Shown here in pieces: positions 43,604 to 58,596 of a stretch of DNA of 64,000 nucleotides. The stretch is from CADCVQ01 sp038260305. GTDB lineage: Bacteria; Actinomycetota; Thermoleophilia; Solirubrobacterales; Solirubrobacteraceae. The stretch lies in NCBI GenBank assembly GCA_038260305.1, contig JBBSNY010000001.1, forward strand, positions 62,001-126,000, given 5' to 3'. A program made the translations under genes and the position numbers. Numbering within the stretch: position 1 is the stretch's first letter; every line of letters starts with the position of its first letter. The notes below the pieces were generated by a model. The model had not been told where the DNA came from, did not search any database, and saw nothing but the letters and a program-made list of their open reading frames with translations.

Positions 43604-44263
43604 GTGCACGCGCCGGATCTTGATGTCGCGAAGGAAGCTCTGGTCGTTGCGCGGGAGTCCGTCCTCAAGCAGCAGGCCGATGTGCGCGAGTGCCGCGTCG
43701 TCGCGGGTGCGCTGCTGACCGGCACGTCCGTGGCCGTGTCGTTCCTCGGTGGACGGGCGTTGGACTCCGGCGCGTACGTCTGGCTCGCATACATAGGTTT
43801 GGGCTTCTTCGTCATGTCGCTCCTGTCGATTCTCCGGGTGCTGCTTCCGGGTCTGCCGCGCAACGAGAAGAAGCGGCTGCAGGAGATCAGCAAAGGCATG
43901 TCGCTGATCAGACTGTCCGAACAAACCAGCGAGGCGCAGCGCGATGCCGGGCTGTGCAAGCGGCTGGTCGCGACCTACGACGACATCCATGCGCGCAACG
44001 ACACGCACATGAGGCCGCTGAACAGGTACCTCGGTGTGGCGAGCCTGCTGCTCGTCTTCGAGGTGGCGGCCTGGGGCATGACGATCGGGCTCGATAGCGG
44101 CGATGCCGCTTCGAAGACCGCGTGTACCCCGGCCACGATCGCCGGGCAGAGCGGATGCCTGGCGCGAGGTCAGCGCTGTGATCCGCGCAACGAGGCCCAG
44201 TACGAACACTACGACTTCATCTGCACGCGCCGGGCGGGCGACGGCCGCCCGCGGCTTCGCTGA
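43604..44263 (+). CDS. three-TM membrane protein, unknown function
   Basis: 219 aa. Predicted membrane helices at about residues 33-49, 58-81 and 144-163, with an amphipathic helix before the first and a charged cytosolic stretch of about 60 residues between the second and third. The C-terminal ~45 residues outside the membrane hold four Cys (ACTPAT, SGCLARGQRCD, FICTRR). The two-helix plus cytosolic coil plan recalls 2TM effector-type proteins of anti-phage or stress systems, but this is only a shape similarity. GTG start. Confidence 0.45.
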   Translation: MHAPDLDVAKEALVVARESVLKQQADVRECRVVAGALLTGTSVAVSFLGGRALDSGAYVWLAYIGLGFFVMSLLSILRVLLPGLPRNEKKRLQEISKGMSLIRLSEQTSEAQRDAGLCKRLVATYDDIHARNDTHMRPLNRYLGVASLLLVFEVAAWGMTIGLDSGDAASKTACTPATIAGQSGCLARGQRCDPRNEAQYEHYDFICTRRAGDGRPRLR

Positions 44264-44308
44264 TTGACGCCCGATGCCCGGCGCGACCAATCGCCGTGCG
44301 GGCCAAGC

Positions 44309-44503
44309 TCAGTCCGCGCGCTCGAGCTCGCGCAGGCACGCCGGGCACAGGCAGCCGTCGAAGCGCGCGGCGAGCTCGCGTTGGCGCTCGGGCGTGAGCG
44401 TCACCTCCGCGCACCAGCACGTGCCGGTCGCAATCGCGCAGCCGACGGACCCGTCGCAGCGTGGGCAGCGATCGGTCGGGGCCGGGTTCGCTGCCTTCGC
44501 CAC
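44309..44503 (-). CDS. cysteine-rich CWC-family small protein
   Basis: 64 aa. The pattern RCPRCDGSVGCAIATGTCWC followed by FDGCLCPACLREL matches the CWC family of small zinc-binding-like proteins, with eight Cys in all. The first residues are basic. GTG start, 13 nt after the unknown gene on the same strand. Function of the family is not known; zinc binding is inferred from the Cys pairs. Confidence 0.75.
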   Translation of the reverse strand: MAKAANPAPTDRCPRCDGSVGCAIATGTCWCAEVTLTPERQRELAARFDGCLCPACLRELERAD

Positions 44504-44516
44504 GCGCCGGGGAACC

Positions 44517-45140
44517 TCAGCCGCCGAGCTTCTTCATGAGCTTGTCCTTCGAGCGCTCGTACGCCGCCTCGCCGTCCTCGTCGATGGCCGGGACGCGGAA
44601 CAGCGGCGGAAAGCCCATCACCCAGACGGCGATGTCGCGCACGGCGTCGCGGTACGCGCGCTCGTTCTGCATGCCGTGGAAGCCGAACGTCTTCGACGCC
44701 AGGCCGAAGCGCCAGCGGTCGACCTTCGGTCCGTACTCCCGACACAGCTCCTTGTACTCCTTGATGTCGAAGCCGAGCGGGACCTCGCCGGGGTAGAGGT
44801 CGAGCGTCTGCAGCCGCCCGGAGGAGAAGTGCAGACTGCAGTCGAGCTCGACGAGGGTTGCCGTCGGCATGTGCACGAGCACCGCGGGGTAGGGCTTCGT
44901 CAGGCGGCAGGACTGCAGCACGGGATCGAGGCCCTTCATGCGCCGGAACATCTCCTGCAGAGCGGGTGCGCCGATCTCGGCTCGCTGCATGATCGCGGGA
45001 TCGCCGGACTGGTCAGCGAGGTACGCCACCGCGAGGTGTCCGGGCTCCGACGCCCAGGTGAAGGTCTGCGGCTCGAGCTCGATGCCGTCCTTCGCCGCCG
45101 CTGCCGCGTATGACTCCTCCCAGACCTCAACTTCCGCCAT
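44517..45140 (-). CDS. hypothetical soluble protein
   Basis: 207 aa, no signal peptide. An alpha/beta protein with ALQEMFRRMKGLDPVLQSCR and a hydrophobic GFDIKEYKELCREYGP segment; ends in a basic helix. I do not recognise the family. ATG start. It is just upstream of the CWC-family gene on the same strand, so they are probably one unit. The 192-bp gap to the kinase gene at 45333 lies ahead of it on the other strand. Confidence 0.55.
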   Translation of the reverse strand: MAEVEVWEESYAAAAAKDGIELEPQTFTWASEPGHLAVAYLADQSGDPAIMQRAEIGAPALQEMFRRMKGLDPVLQSCRLTKPYPAVLVHMPTATLVELDCSLHFSSGRLQTLDLYPGEVPLGFDIKEYKELCREYGPKVDRWRFGLASKTFGFHGMQNERAYRDAVRDIAVWVMGFPPLFRVPAIDEDGEAAYERSKDKLMKKLGG

Positions 45141-45332
45141 CTACGGCCTCCCGGTTCGTTGCGTCCGACGCGCGCTGCGGCGCGAAACCCACTCCCCGTA
45201 ACGTAGTGGACACGGGTCGCGGATCATGCCGCGGGTCGCGTGGGCGGGTGGGCGCGCGCGTGCAGTGAGCGCCCGCAGCGCTACCCGGGTATAGCCTGCC
45301 GAGGCTGTTTCGGGTGAGCGATCGGAGGGCGT

Positions 45333-51254
<5,922 letters not shown>

Positions 51255-51275
51255 CCCGGCGCTGAACCCTCCGCC

Positions 51276-52163
51276 GTGTCGCATAGCCTGCGCGGGGTGC
51301 TTCCGCCGCCGAACCGCATCGTCCTCGGGGACAGCCTGGACGTCGTCTCGCAGCTGCCGGACGGCGCCTTCGAGCTCATCTACATCGATCCGCCGTTCAA
51401 CACCGGCAAGGCTCAAGTGCGGCGAACGCTGGCGACCGAAGCCGGCGCCGACGCCGACGCGGGTGACAGGACCGGGTTCGGCGGCCGGCGCTATACGACG
51501 CGCCTGCTCGCCGAGTCCTCCTACGCGGACGAGTTCGACGACTACCTCGGGTTCCTGGAGCCCAGGCTGCGGGAGGCGCGGCGCGTCCTGAGCCAGAGCG
51601 GGACGCTCTACTTCCACATCGACTACCGCGAGGCGCACTACTGCAAGCTGCTGCTCGACGAGATCTTCGGACGCGAGAACTTCCTCAACGAGATCATCTG
51701 GGCCTACGACTACGGGGCGCGGGCGAAACGACGCTGGCCGGCCAAGCACGACACGATCCTCGTCTACGTCAAGGATCGCGACGGCTACCACTTCGACGCC
51801 GAGGAGGTGGATCGCGAGCCATACATGGCACCCGGTCTCGTGACGGCGGAGAAGGCCGTGCGTGGCAAGCTGCCGACCGACGTCTGGTGGCACACGATCG
51901 TGCCAACCAACGGTCGCGAGAAGACCGGCTACCCGACCCAGAAGCCGGAGGGGATCATCCGCCGGATGGTGCTCGCCTCGACGCGCCCCGGCGACGCCTG
52001 CCTGGACTTCTTCGCCGGCAGCGGGACGCTCGGCGCTGTCGCGGCCAAGCACGATCGGACCTACGTGCTCGTCGACTCCAGCGAGGAGGCCGTTCGCGTC
52101 GCGACGCAGCGCCTGGAGCGCATCCACGCAAGCGGGCGCGACTCGCTGCCGGCGCTGTTCTGA
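51276..52163 (+). CDS. DNA methyltransferase, beta-class (N4/N6 type)
   Basis: 295 aa. Motif IV is DPPF (38-41, IDPPFNTGK) near the N-terminus and motif I FAGSGTLG is near the C-terminus (about 246-253), the order of class-beta amino-methyltransferases; the middle holds a target-recognition region. There is no adjacent restriction enzyme, so it is an orphan modifier. GTG start. It lies 21 bp after the kinase and before CheR on the same strand, suggesting epigenetic control linked to signalling; that is speculation. N6-adenine is the likeliest product. Confidence 0.85.
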   Translation: MSHSLRGVLPPPNRIVLGDSLDVVSQLPDGAFELIYIDPPFNTGKAQVRRTLATEAGADADAGDRTGFGGRRYTTRLLAESSYADEFDDYLGFLEPRLREARRVLSQSGTLYFHIDYREAHYCKLLLDEIFGRENFLNEIIWAYDYGARAKRRWPAKHDTILVYVKDRDGYHFDAEEVDREPYMAPGLVTAEKAVRGKLPTDVWWHTIVPTNGREKTGYPTQKPEGIIRRMVLASTRPGDACLDFFAGSGTLGAVAAKHDRTYVLVDSSEEAVRVATQRLERIHASGRDSLPALF

Positions 52164-52230
52164 GAATTCGGCGCGCGCGGTTGCGGGGGTCGCGGGGCAG
52201 CGGATCGCGCATCCGGGTATTGGTGTACGC

Positions 52231-53067
52231 GTGATCGGCGCCGACCACGACGACGCACGCGAACGGCTTGAGACAGAGCTCCTGCTGGACGCGATCCAGC
52301 GCCGCTACGGATATGACTTCCGCGGCTACGCGATCGCCTCGTTGCGCCGCCGGCTGTGGCACCGCGTCTACGGCGAGGGGCTGCAGACGCTGTCGGGACT
52401 GCAGGAGCGCATCCTGCACGAGCCGGCCTGCATGGACCGGCTGCTGCTCGACCTCTCGATCAACGTCACGGAGATGTTCCGCGACCCCGGCTTCTACCGC
52501 GCGCTGCGCGAGCGCGTCATCCCGCTGCTGCGCACGCACCCCTTCATCCGCGTCTGGAACGCCGGCTGCTCGACGGGCGAGGAGAGCTGGTCGCTGGCGA
52601 TCGCGCTGCACGAGGAGGGGCTGCTCGAGCGCACGCGGATCTACGCGACGGACATCAACGACGCCGCGCTGGCGCGCGCGAGCGCCGGGGTCTTCCCGCT
52701 CGAGCGCATGCAGCGCTACACCGAGAACTACCTGCGCGCAGGCGGGGTCGAGGCGTTCTCGTCGTACTACACCGCCGACGGTGATGGCGCTCGCTTCGAC
52801 CCGGCGCTCGGCGCGGGGATCGTCGTGGCCCAGCACAACCTCGTGACCGACGGCTCGTTCAACGAGTTCCATCTCATCGTGTGCCGTAACGTCATGATCT
52901 ACTTCGGCTCCGAGCTGCAGGAGGAGGTGCTCCAGCTGTTCGCGGACAGCATGACGCGCAACGCGATCCTCGCCCTCGGGCGCAAGGAGTCGATCCGGCA
53001 CTCGCGCCACGCGGCTGACTACGAGCCGCTCGACGCGACCGAGAAGATCTTCCGGCGGCGGCGGTGA
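52231..53067 (+). CDS. cheR: CheR-type protein-glutamate methyltransferase
   Basis: 278 aa from GTG 52231. N-terminal helical domain (YGYDFRGYAIASLRRRL) and SAM-binding domain (WNAGCSTGEESWSLA, EFHLIVCRNVMIYF). Uses SAM to methylate Glu side chains, normally on chemoreceptors. No chemoreceptor or flagellar gene is seen nearby, so the substrate may be the HAMP-repeat kinase or another protein. Overlaps CheB by 4 nt. Confidence 0.92.
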   Translation: MIGADHDDARERLETELLLDAIQRRYGYDFRGYAIASLRRRLWHRVYGEGLQTLSGLQERILHEPACMDRLLLDLSINVTEMFRDPGFYRALRERVIPLLRTHPFIRVWNAGCSTGEESWSLAIALHEEGLLERTRIYATDINDAALARASAGVFPLERMQRYTENYLRAGGVEAFSSYYTADGDGARFDPALGAGIVVAQHNLVTDGSFNEFHLIVCRNVMIYFGSELQEEVLQLFADSMTRNAILALGRKESIRHSRHAADYEPLDATEKIFRRRR

Positions 53068-53654
53068 TGGCCGTCGAGCTCGTCGCGATCGGCGCCTCGT
53101 GGGGCGGGCTGCATGCCGTCGAGCATGTGCTCGGATCGCTGCCGGCCAGCTTCGGGGCGGCGGTCGTCGTCGCACAGCACCGGCGTGCCGATTACGACGA
53201 CGGGCGTCTCGAGCGGCTGCTCGGCGCGCGCTGCTCGCTGCCCGTCGCCGAGGCCGAGGACAAGCAGGCGCTCGATCCCGGCGTCGTTCTCGTCGCCCCG
53301 GCTGACTACCACCTGTTGGTCGAGGGCGGTTCGGTCGCGCTGTCGGTCGATCCACCGCTGCATCACAGCCGCCCCTCGATCGATGTCCTGTTCAGCTCGG
53401 CGGCCGATGCCTTCGGCGAGCGGGTCGCGGGCGTCGTCCTGACGGGCGCGAACGCCGACGGCGCCGACGGGCTGGCGCGGATCGCGCTGCGCGGCGGGAC
53501 GGCGATCGTGCAGGACCCCGAGACGGCCGAGCGGCGCGAGATGCCAGACGCGGCGCTGGCGGCGACGCCGGGCGCGCGCGTCGTGTCGCTCGCCGAGATC
53601 GGGCCGCTGCTCGAGTCACTGGTCGCCGGCGACGTGGAAGCGCGGTCGTTGTGA
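53064..53654 (+). CDS. cheB: CheB-type methylesterase domain protein
   Basis: 196 aa: methylesterase/deamidase domain without the usual N-terminal receiver. Catalytic triad S12 (GASWGG), H39 (VAQHR) and D132 (LTGANADGADG). Reverses CheR methylation. Activity would not depend on phosphorylation by this protein itself, in contrast to CheB with receiver. Overlaps CheR and the RsbU-like gene by 4 nt. GTG start. Confidence 0.92.
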   Translation: MMAVELVAIGASWGGLHAVEHVLGSLPASFGAAVVVAQHRRADYDDGRLERLLGARCSLPVAEAEDKQALDPGVVLVAPADYHLLVEGGSVALSVDPPLHHSRPSIDVLFSSAADAFGERVAGVVLTGANADGADGLARIALRGGTAIVQDPETAERREMPDAALAATPGARVVSLAEIGPLLESLVAGDVEARSL

Positions 53655-56080
53655 GGGACGCCGCGGTGCTGCTCGTCGACGACCGCGACGAGAACCTGCT
53701 CGCGCTCGAGGCCGTGCTCGAGCCGACCGGCTGCCGGCTCGTCAAGGCGCGCTCGGGCGACGAGGCGCTGCGCGCGCTGCTGCGCGACGACTTCGCCGTG
53801 ATCCTGCTCGACGTCCAGATGCCGGGCCTCGACGGCTTCGAGACGGCCGAGCTGATTCGCGCGCGCGAGCGCTCGCGCAGCGTGCCGATCATCTTCGTGA
53901 CGGCGATCAGCAAGGAGCCCCACAACGTCTTCCGCGGCTACGAGACCGGCGCGGTCGACTACCTCTTCAAGCCCCTGGATGCGGTCGTCCTGCGCTCGAA
54001 GGTCGAGGTCTTCGTCGAGAGCTACGAGCGCGCGCGGGCGCTCTCCGAGAGCGAGGAGCTGCTGCGCGCGACGTTCGAGGACGCGCCGATCGGGATGGCC
54101 CGCGCCGACGCTTCGGGCCGGCTGCTGCGCGTCAACCGGGCGCTCTGCGAGACCGTCGGCCGCGCCGCCGAGCAGCTCGTCGGGCGTACCCTCGACGAGC
54201 TCGGCCCGAAGGCCGACGCCGGTGTCGACGACGCGCAGCGCGCGCGCCTGCGGGCTGCGGCGATCCCGCGCTACGAGATCGAGCGGCGGCTGTCGGGCGT
54301 GGGCGGAACCTCGATCCCGGTCCTCGTCAGCGTGTCGCTGACCGGCGCGCGCGACGGCGCCGACGCGGAACTCATCCTCCACGTTCAGGATCTGCGCGAG
54401 CGCCGCCGCGCCGAGCGTGACCGTGAGCAGCTCATCCGCGCGCAGTCCGCCCGCGCGCAGGCCGAGGCCGCGTCCGAGCGCCTGCGGCTGATGCAGTCGA
54501 TCGCCGTCGCGGCGCTCGGCGCCGAAGATCTCGAGGAGCTTCTGCGCGAGGTCCTCGACCGGCTGCTGGAGGCGCTCGACGTCGATCGGGCGGCGGTCGT
54601 GTTGACCGACGAGGAGCACGGCGTCGTGGCGCGGGCCGCCGATGGCGTCGCGACGGTCGTGCAGAGCAGCCGCTCGGCGGGCGACGATGTCGTGGCGCGG
54701 GTGGCGAGCGAGCGCGGGCCGGTCGCGATCCTGGACGTTCCCGCCTCGGGTGTCGACGCGAGCTCGCTCGGGCCGGCGATCAGCTCGCTGCTCGCCGTGC
54801 CGCTCGTCGCCGAGCGCCAAGTCATCGGCAGCGTGCTCGTCGGCTCGCTGACGCGGCGCGAGTTCGACGAGGAGACCGTTGACCTGCTGCGCCTGGCGGC
54901 AGACCGGGCGAGCCTCGCGATCGCTCGCACGCGCCTGTACGAAGGCCAGCGCCGGATCGCGCGCGAGCTGCAGCGCTCGCTGCTGCCGAGCCGGCTGCCG
55001 GAGGTGCCCGGCATCGCGCTGTCGGCGCGCTACCTGCCCGGCGACGACGGCGCGACGGTCGGCGGCGATTGGTACGACGCGATCGCGCTGGCGGGTGGCC
55101 GCGTCGCGGTCGTCATCGGCGACGTCGTGGGGCGCGGTATCGAGGCGGCCGCGACGATGGGTCAGATGCGCAGCGCGCTGCGGGCGATCGTCATGCAGGC
55201 CGACGACAGCGGGTCGATGGCCGAGCGCCTGAACCGCTTCGCCCTGGGGCTCGGCGACTGCGTCCTGACGACGGTCGTGCTGGCGATCTTCGAGCCGGCG
55301 ACCGGCCGCCTGCGCTACACGAATGCCGGCCATCCGCCGCCGCTCGTCGTCGGTGTAGACGGCGCGGCGCGCTATCTCGAGGACGTGCCGTCGCCGCCGA
55401 TGGGCGTCGTCGAGACCCCGCGCTACGTGCAGCGCACGGTCGTGCTCGAGCCGGGCTCGACGTTGCTGCTCTACACAGACGGGCTGATCGAGAAGTCCAG
55501 CCAGTCGCTCGACACGGGGCTCGCGCTGCTGCGCGACGCCGTGCTTGGCGCCGAGGCCGGCGAGGACGCCTCGCTGCTGTGCGATCGCGTGCTCGCCGGC
55601 CTCGGGGCGGACCTCGCGCAGGACGACGACGTGACGATGATCACGATGCATGCGCTGGCGCGCCTCGAGGACCGCGTCGTCGTACAGGCGGCCGGCGACC
55701 CCGGTGCGCTGTCGTCGACGCGCGAGACGGTGCGCCGCTGGCTCGTCGAGTCGGGCGCTGACGCCGTCGAGACGCACGACATCACGATGGCCTGCAACGA
55801 GGCCTGCCAGAACGCGATCGAGCACGCCTACGAGCTTGGTGCCGACAACTTCGACGTGCTGCTCGAACGCTCCGACGGCACGGTCCGGATCACCGTCCGT
55901 GACCGCGGCGGCTGGAAGACGACGAAGAGCCCGGACCGTGGTCGCGGGATGGAGCTCATGCGCGAGCTCATGGACGTCGTTGACGTGCAGCCGGGTGAGA
56001 GCGGCAGCACGATATCGCTGCGCCGTCGGCTGGCCGCGCCGAGCTTCAACGGGGCGCTGACGGAGAAGGCCGCGACCTGA
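53651..56080 (+). CDS. REC-PAS-GAF-PP2C-HATPase phosphatase/kinase (RsbU/RsbW-like)
   Basis: 809 aa. Receiver domain 1-125 with phospho-Asp D54 (ILLDVQMPG), PAS about 135-260, GAF about 290-435, SpoIIE/PP2C phosphatase about 445-660 (metal motif GGDWYDAI, TNAGHPPP) and a C-terminal HATPase about 680-795 (NEACQNAIEHAY) resembling anti-sigma kinases. It can in principle both dephosphorylate and phosphorylate STAS proteins, controlled by phosphorelay from the kinase at 45333. GTG start overlapping CheB by 4 nt. Confidence 0.92.
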   Translation: MRDAAVLLVDDRDENLLALEAVLEPTGCRLVKARSGDEALRALLRDDFAVILLDVQMPGLDGFETAELIRARERSRSVPIIFVTAISKEPHNVFRGYETGAVDYLFKPLDAVVLRSKVEVFVESYERARALSESEELLRATFEDAPIGMARADASGRLLRVNRALCETVGRAAEQLVGRTLDELGPKADAGVDDAQRARLRAAAIPRYEIERRLSGVGGTSIPVLVSVSLTGARDGADAELILHVQDLRERRRAERDREQLIRAQSARAQAEAASERLRLMQSIAVAALGAEDLEELLREVLDRLLEALDVDRAAVVLTDEEHGVVARAADGVATVVQSSRSAGDDVVARVASERGPVAILDVPASGVDASSLGPAISSLLAVPLVAERQVIGSVLVGSLTRREFDEETVDLLRLAADRASLAIARTRLYEGQRRIARELQRSLLPSRLPEVPGIALSARYLPGDDGATVGGDWYDAIALAGGRVAVVIGDVVGRGIEAAATMGQMRSALRAIVMQADDSGSMAERLNRFALGLGDCVLTTVVLAIFEPATGRLRYTNAGHPPPLVVGVDGAARYLEDVPSPPMGVVETPRYVQRTVVLEPGSTLLLYTDGLIEKSSQSLDTGLALLRDAVLGAEAGEDASLLCDRVLAGLGADLAQDDDVTMITMHALARLEDRVVVQAAGDPGALSSTRETVRRWLVESGADAVETHDITMACNEACQNAIEHAYELGADNFDVLLERSDGTVRITVRDRGGWKTTKSPDRGRGMELMRELMDVVDVQPGESGSTISLRRRLAAPSFNGALTEKAAT

Positions 56081-56138
56081 TCCCGCGCCGTCTCGCCGTC
56101 TGGCTTCTGGCCGTCTGGCCGCTAGTAGTCTCAGCGAG

Positions 56139-57992
56139 ATGCCATGCATTGGGGTGCCCGCGGGCGCTGTCACCCGGGCCGTGCGGCTGCTCGCGGCGAC
56201 CGCGGCGATATTCGTCGGGCTCGTCTCGGCCGCGTCGGCCGGGGCCGACTTCGACGCCGTCGACCGCGCCCCCGCCGGGGCGATCGACGGCTATACGTCG
56301 GAGGTCAGCGCGCTGCCCGGCGAGAAGCTGCATCTACATGTCAGCACGACCCCGGCGGCGAGGTATCGGGTCGTCTTCTACCGCGTCGGCTGGTATCCGG
56401 GCACGCTGCCCGACGTGCTCGCCTGCACCCCGTCCTGCGCCCGGTCGAAGCCCGGTGTGGCGCGGCCGGTTCGAGCCCCGGATCGGTCAACCGGCGAGCT
56501 CGACGCGGGTTGGCCGGTGACCGACACGTTCGTCGTGCCGGCGGCCTGGTCGAGCGGCTACTACGTCGCCAAGCTTGTCCTCGCCTCGGGTCCGAGCGCC
56601 GGCAAGGGGACGCTCGTGCCGTTCGTCGTGCGTGCGCCCGCGAGCCGCCACTCCGCGATCCTCGTGCAGGCGTCCGTCAGCACGTGGCAGGCCTACAACA
56701 ACTGGGGCGGCAAGAGCCTGTACCCGAACGGCAGCTCGGACTCCGTGCCCGCCAACCGCGTGTCGTTCAACCGGCCCTACTGGAACACCCGCGCCGGCGG
56801 GCAGTCCTACTTCGACTGGGAGGTCCAGCTCGCGCGCTTCCTCGAGCGCGAAGGCTACGACGTCACCTACACGACGGACGTCGACGTCGCGCGCGACCCG
56901 TCGCAGCTACTGCATCACGAGCTCGACATCACGGCCGGCCACGACGAGTACTGGTCGCGCGAGCAGCGCGACGGCTACGAGGCCGCGCGCGATGCCGGCG
57001 TCGATCTTGCATTCATGGGCGCCAACACGAGCTTCTGGCAGGTCCGCTACGAAGATGGCTACCGCACGATCGTCGGCTACAAGGACTCCGCCCCCGACCC
57101 GTTTGCCGATCGCACCCGCACGACCGTGCAGTTCCGCAAGCTCGACGCGCCGCGGCCGGAGTGCACCCTGCTTGGGGTGCAGTCGCACGGTGGGCTGAGC
57201 CGGGGCCAGCCGATCGACTACACCGTCCAGCCCGCGTCGCTGAGTCATCCCTGGTACCGCGGCACGGGCTTCGCCGCTGGCGACAAGCTGACCGGGCTCG
57301 TCGGCTATGAGTGGGACGGGTTGGACCCGGGCTGCGACGAACCCGGGCGGACGGTCTTCTTCGCCTACGAGACCGAGAAACATGGCAACGACGCCGACGC
57401 GACGGTCTACACCGCGCCGTCGGGCGCGCGGGTCTTCGCCGCGGGGTCGTTTCAGTTCTCGTGGGGGCTCGATGGCTACGAGTTGGCCGAGCACCGCGTC
57501 GACCCGCGGCTGCAGCAGTTCGCGCGCAACATGTTCGACGACCTCGCCGGGCCGCACGGGCACGAGTCGTCGGCTGGGGCCGCCGCTTCCGGCGACAGCC
57601 AACCGCCGCGCGCTGACATTACGACGCCGCGACGCGACGCGACGCTCCGGCGAGGGGGCCGGCACTCGCGCCTGCGCGGCCACGCGTCGGACCCGTCGGG
57701 CGTGCGCAGCGTCGAGCTCGCGCTGCGCTACGTGCCGACGGGGCGGCGCGCCGGCAAGCCGGGCTGCCTGTTCTTCGATGGGCGCCGCCACCTCGCCCAT
57801 CGCTCGTGCGCGAGGGCGCTGTTCTTCCGCGTGCGCCGCAGCGGCACGAGCTGGGGCTTTCAGCTCAAGCGGACCGCGAGACTCCCGCGCGGGAGGTACT
57901 TCGTACGCGTGCGGGCGACGGACCGCCTCGGCAACCGGACCACGGCGTTCTCGCGCGCCGCGCGCAACCTCGTGCGCTTCACCGTCCGCTAG
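56139..57992 (+). CDS. secreted protein with N,N-dimethylformamidase-beta-like domain
   Basis: 617 aa with signal peptide (ends ASAGADF). The middle (about 165-475) carries the conserved features of the dimethylformamidase large-subunit C-terminal family: AYNNWGGKSLYPN, NRPYW, DVDVARDP and ITAGHDEYWS. The last ~130 residues are basic and beta-rich (GHASDPSGVRSVELALRYVP), likely a wall- or ligand-binding domain. Not shown to be an amidase; several family members have no known activity. Export is unusual for the enzyme itself. Confidence 0.8.
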   Translation: MPCIGVPAGAVTRAVRLLAATAAIFVGLVSAASAGADFDAVDRAPAGAIDGYTSEVSALPGEKLHLHVSTTPAARYRVVFYRVGWYPGTLPDVLACTPSCARSKPGVARPVRAPDRSTGELDAGWPVTDTFVVPAAWSSGYYVAKLVLASGPSAGKGTLVPFVVRAPASRHSAILVQASVSTWQAYNNWGGKSLYPNGSSDSVPANRVSFNRPYWNTRAGGQSYFDWEVQLARFLEREGYDVTYTTDVDVARDPSQLLHHELDITAGHDEYWSREQRDGYEAARDAGVDLAFMGANTSFWQVRYEDGYRTIVGYKDSAPDPFADRTRTTVQFRKLDAPRPECTLLGVQSHGGLSRGQPIDYTVQPASLSHPWYRGTGFAAGDKLTGLVGYEWDGLDPGCDEPGRTVFFAYETEKHGNDADATVYTAPSGARVFAAGSFQFSWGLDGYELAEHRVDPRLQQFARNMFDDLAGPHGHESSAGAAASGDSQPPRADITTPRRDATLRRGGRHSRLRGHASDPSGVRSVELALRYVPTGRRAGKPGCLFFDGRRHLAHRSCARALFFRVRRSGTSWGFQLKRTARLPRGRYFVRVRATDRLGNRTTAFSRAARNLVRFTVR

Positions 57993-58040
57993 GGCGTTCT
58001 CCCCGGCTGCCCGTGACGCGCGGACGCCATCGGCGCTCGG

Positions 58041-58066
58041 GGCAGTTGAGGAATTTCCCCACTGCC
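58041..58066. terminator. AT-centred hairpin, possible terminator
   Basis: GGCAGT and ACTGCC bracket TTGAGGAATTTCCCC, giving a 26-nt hairpin with an AT-rich centre that stands out in this GC-rich DNA. It lies 49 nt after the secreted-protein stop and before the tRNA-Ser on the other strand. Termination is likely but a regulatory RNA role is not excluded. Confidence 0.45.
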
Positions 58067-58133
58067 GGCGTCGCACCCTGAGAGCTCTCCGGTTCCCAAC
58101 GAGCGGCGTCCGCGAGCGGCGCGGGCCGTTGAG

Positions 58134-58221
58134 CGGAGGGGGCGGGATTCGAACCCGCGGTCCGGGGTTACCGGACTCCGGTTTTCAAGACCGGTGCATT
58201 CGTCCGCTCTGCCACCCCTCC
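58134..58221 (-). tRNA. tRNA-Ser (anticodon TGA)
   Basis: An 88-nt class II tRNA on the minus strand, with acceptor stem GGAGGGG/CCCCTCC, anticodon stem CCGGT/ACCGG around the loop CTTGAAA (anticodon TGA), a long variable arm typical of serine tRNAs and T arm GCGGGTTCGAATCCCGC. No CCA end is encoded. Reads UCN codons with A or G. Confidence 0.95.
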
Positions 58222-58300
58222 GGAGCCGGGGACGGTAGCGCCTGGAGCCCGCGCGATCGCATGAGCACGACGTCGCGTCTACACTGCTGCAGAGCCTCAA

Positions 58301-58389
58301 GGAGAGGTGGCCGAGTGGCTGAAGGCACTCGCCTGCTAAGCGAGTATGGGGCTCAACCCCCATCGCGGGTTCGAATCCCGCCCTCTCCG
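58301..58389 (+). tRNA. tRNA-Ser (anticodon GCT)
   Basis: 89 nt. Acceptor GGAGAGG/CCTCTCC, anticodon stem CTCGC/GCGAG with loop CTGCTAA (anticodon GCT), long variable arm and T arm GCGGGTTCGAATCCCGC. Reads AGC/AGU. Opposite strand to tRNA-Ser(TGA). No encoded CCA. Confidence 0.96.
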
Positions 58390-58410
58390 CTCTACACTGC
58401 ACGACCCCAT

Positions 58411-58484
<74 letters not shown>

Positions 58485-58489
58485 TTAGA

Positions 58490-58519
58490 AAAGCCCCGCT
58501 AATGCGGAGCTTTGTATTT
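58490..58519 (+). terminator. hairpin terminator after tRNA-Arg
   Basis: AAAGCCCCGC and GCGGAGCTTT form a 10-bp stem with one C-A mismatch and a TAAT loop, followed by GTATTT. It lies 6 nt after the tRNA-Arg end, a normal tRNA operon terminator. Confidence 0.7.
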
Positions 58520-58596
58520 CAGGGTGGTCCGTTGGGGCAGCATGTCCCAAATATGTCCCGGAATCCGCGCAAGCGCGTCTGTGCGGGATCCTCTCG

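Noticed and set aside
43298..44290. 330-codon minus-strand frame opposite the three-TM protein
   Set aside because: Has no hydrophobic or family pattern and overlaps the ROK gene start; the plus-strand frame gives a clean membrane protein.
53363..56173. 936-codon open frame on the minus strand
   Set aside because: Shadow of the REC-PAS-GAF-PP2C-HATPase gene; Arg/Ala/Asp/Gln-rich, no motif.
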